A DNA stretch of 15,947 bases from CAZAFM01 sp964484395. Its GTDB lineage: Bacteria; Campylobacterota; Campylobacteria; Campylobacterales; CAZAFM01. The notes below the pieces were generated by a model that saw only the letters and a program-made list of their open reading frames with translations, did no database searches and had not been told where the DNA came from. The position numbers and the translations under genes were made by a program. The stretch's first letter is position 1. Every line of letters starts with the position of its first letter. The stretch covers positions 1 to 15,947 of the forward strand of contig CAZAFM010000058.1 in assembly GCA_964484395.1 (NCBI GenBank), read 5' to 3'. Below, in pieces: positions 14,675-15,947 of this stretch.

Positions 14675-15947
14675 ATGAATTTTTATAACATATCAGCAGA
14701 CAAAAGTCTTGAGGAGCTTAGTAGCCAAAAAGATGGACTAAGCTACAAAGAGGCAAAAAAAAGAGGTCAACAATATGGGAAAAACACCCTTCCTGAAGGT
14801 GGAGAGAAGGGGGTTTTAGGGATAGTGCTGGATCAGTTCAAAAGTCCCCTTATCTATATACTCATTGTCGCAGCTACTGTCTCTTTTGCTATTGGAAAAA
14901 ACACTGATGGCTGGTTTATAGTTGCGGTTTTGATAATCAATGCCCTTATAGGAGCTTATCAAGAGTACAGTGCCGGAGAAAAGGCAAAGAGCCTTAAGAA
15001 ATCTGTCAAGACCTATACTATGGTGTTGCGCAATGGAGAGAAGCAAAAACTTTTAAGTGAAGATGTAACCATAGGTGATATTGTTTTACTTGAAAGCGGA
15101 ACAAAGATTCCAGCTGATATGCGACTTATTGAGACAAACAAGTTACAAGTAAACGAGTCACTTATAACTGGTGAGTCAACTGATACTTTAAAAGATGCGG
15201 AGTATGTGAGTGATGATGAGCACTTAGAGCTTGGAGATAGAAAAAATATGGCTTATAATGGCTCATTTGTCACAAAAGGGCGTGCAAAAGGTGTAGTTAC
15301 TGCTATAGGAGCTGATACTGAGGTTGGTCAAATAGCTACAATGCTCTCTACGGACACAGGTGGAAAACCACCTCTTGTAGCAAGAATAGAGAAATTCTCA
15401 AAGCGCATTGCCCAGGTTATTGTTATTATCATAGCGCTACTCTTTGGTCTTGGTCTGATGATTGGACAGAGTGTGCAGGAGCTTTTCTTTTTCTCAGTAG
15501 CCCTTGCTGTTTCTTCCATACCTGAAGGGCTCCCTGTAGCTATTGTCGTAGCATTGACCGCTGCTAGTATTGCTATGAGCAAGAGAAATGTAATAGTCCG
15601 CAAACTAGCCTCTTTAGAGGGGCTTGGCTCATGTACTCTTATTGCTTCGGACAAAACTGGAACTTTGACACAAAACGAGCTTGAGGTAAGCTTTTTTGTA
15701 GATACCCAAAGAAGCTATAACAATGAGGATTTAGAAGTAGATAAGAAAGCACTGCGTTGCGCTATTTTAGCCAATGAGGTTGATATCAGAAAAGAAGAGG
15801 GAGAGAGGAAATATCTGGGGGATGGGGTTGACATAGCACTTGCCCGCTGGGTTGAGAAAAAATACGAAGAGCTTCTTAGTCTAAAAAAAGAGCAAAATGG
15901 GCTCAAAGAGATTCCATATGAACCCCAAAACGGATTAGCAGGTATTT
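14675..15947 (+). CDS. P-type cation-transporting ATPase, P2 type (3' partial)
   Basis: An open frame of 424 codons runs off the right edge. AAGGAG (14665-14670) lies four bases before the ATG. The N-terminal cation ATPase domain (about 1-70) is followed by membrane helices, the actuator motif TGES (165-168), the ion-site helix motif PEGLP (283-287) and the phosphorylation motif DKTGTLT with Asp326. SSIPEGLPVAIVVALT and the absence of heavy-metal CxxC or CPC motifs point to the P2 group (calcium, or Na/K/Mg-like pumps). It starts 28 bases after the beta subunit gene, so it may be in the same transcript, though a functional link is not obvious. Confidence 0.92.
   Translation, partial: MNFYNISADKSLEELSSQKDGLSYKEAKKRGQQYGKNTLPEGGEKGVLGIVLDQFKSPLIYILIVAATVSFAIGKNTDGWFIVAVLIINALIGAYQEYSAGEKAKSLKKSVKTYTMVLRNGEKQKLLSEDVTIGDIVLLESGTKIPADMRLIETNKLQVNESLITGESTDTLKDAEYVSDDEHLELGDRKNMAYNGSFVTKGRAKGVVTAIGADTEVGQIATMLSTDTGGKPPLVARIEKFSKRIAQVIVIIIALLFGLGLMIGQSVQELFFFSVALAVSSIPEGLPVAIVVALTAASIAMSKRNVIVRKLASLEGLGSCTLIASDKTGTLTQNELEVSFFVDTQRSYNNEDLEVDKKALRCAILANEVDIRKEEGERKYLGDGVDIALARWVEKKYEELLSLKKEQNGLKEIPYEPQNGLAGI

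Noticed and set aside
1..15947. CRISPR array, tRNA, rRNA, insertion sequence or prophage parts
   Set aside because: No spaced direct repeats, cloverleaf sequences, transposase motifs or terminal inverted repeats were seen on reading the window.

Overview
The window is a low-GC stretch (roughly 35-40% in most genes) of a bacterial chromosome that looks like a nitrogen-fixing, microaerobic or facultatively anaerobic member of the Campylobacterota (Sulfurimonas/Sulfuricurvum/Arcobacter-like). The support is a DUF4492 gene directly ahead of cydAB, a short NifB, two Fur-family regulators and the overall codon habit. This is an inference from gene content; no rRNA marker is present.

Layout. 1-517 holds the 3' end of an AsmA-like envelope protein gene. 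584-3196 is the tail of a nif cluster: nifB, nifV, a 61-residue DUF683/Rop-like protein and a 91-residue Bfd-like cysteine protein, with a good sigma-54 promoter candidate ahead of nifB. 3258-5234 is a Fur-family regulator (probably Zur) followed by ATPase and permease genes of a zinc/manganese-type ABC transporter, with no binding protein here. A convergent DUF4149 membrane protein gene (minus strand) and an EamA-type exporter follow. 6737-7319 is a ribbon-helix-helix/MazF-type toxin-antitoxin pair. 7384-10416 is a cytochrome bd oxidase operon: DUF4492, cydA, cydB and a 50-codon CydX-like ORF that is easy to miss. 10513-10974 is a second Fur-family regulator. 11210-14646 is a two-gene 2-oxoacid:acceptor oxidoreductase operon, followed closely by a P-type cation ATPase gene cut off by the window end.

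The most unusual element is the 862-residue protein at 11210-13798. It reads without interruption as cytochrome b5-like domain, four-helix DUF2231 membrane domain, charged linker, then the gamma and alpha modules of a 2-oxoacid oxidoreductase. The TPP-binding beta subunit follows with an ATGA overlap. The architecture suggests a membrane-tethered, heme-linked 2-oxoacid oxidoreductase, with both soluble parts in the cytoplasm. The beta subunit has Gln where the third cluster cysteine normally sits, and no ferredoxin-like delta subunit is seen nearby.

Regulation visible in the sequence: a perfect 17-bp inverted repeat overlaps the presumed -35 region of the cyd operon, and a closely related 14-bp repeat lies about 85 bp upstream of the oxidoreductase operon. 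A shared redox- or oxygen-responsive control is possible. An inverted repeat overlaps the toxin-antitoxin promoter, and a near-consensus promoter overlaps a TTGCAA inverted repeat directly before the zur-like gene, which may be read from a leaderless message.
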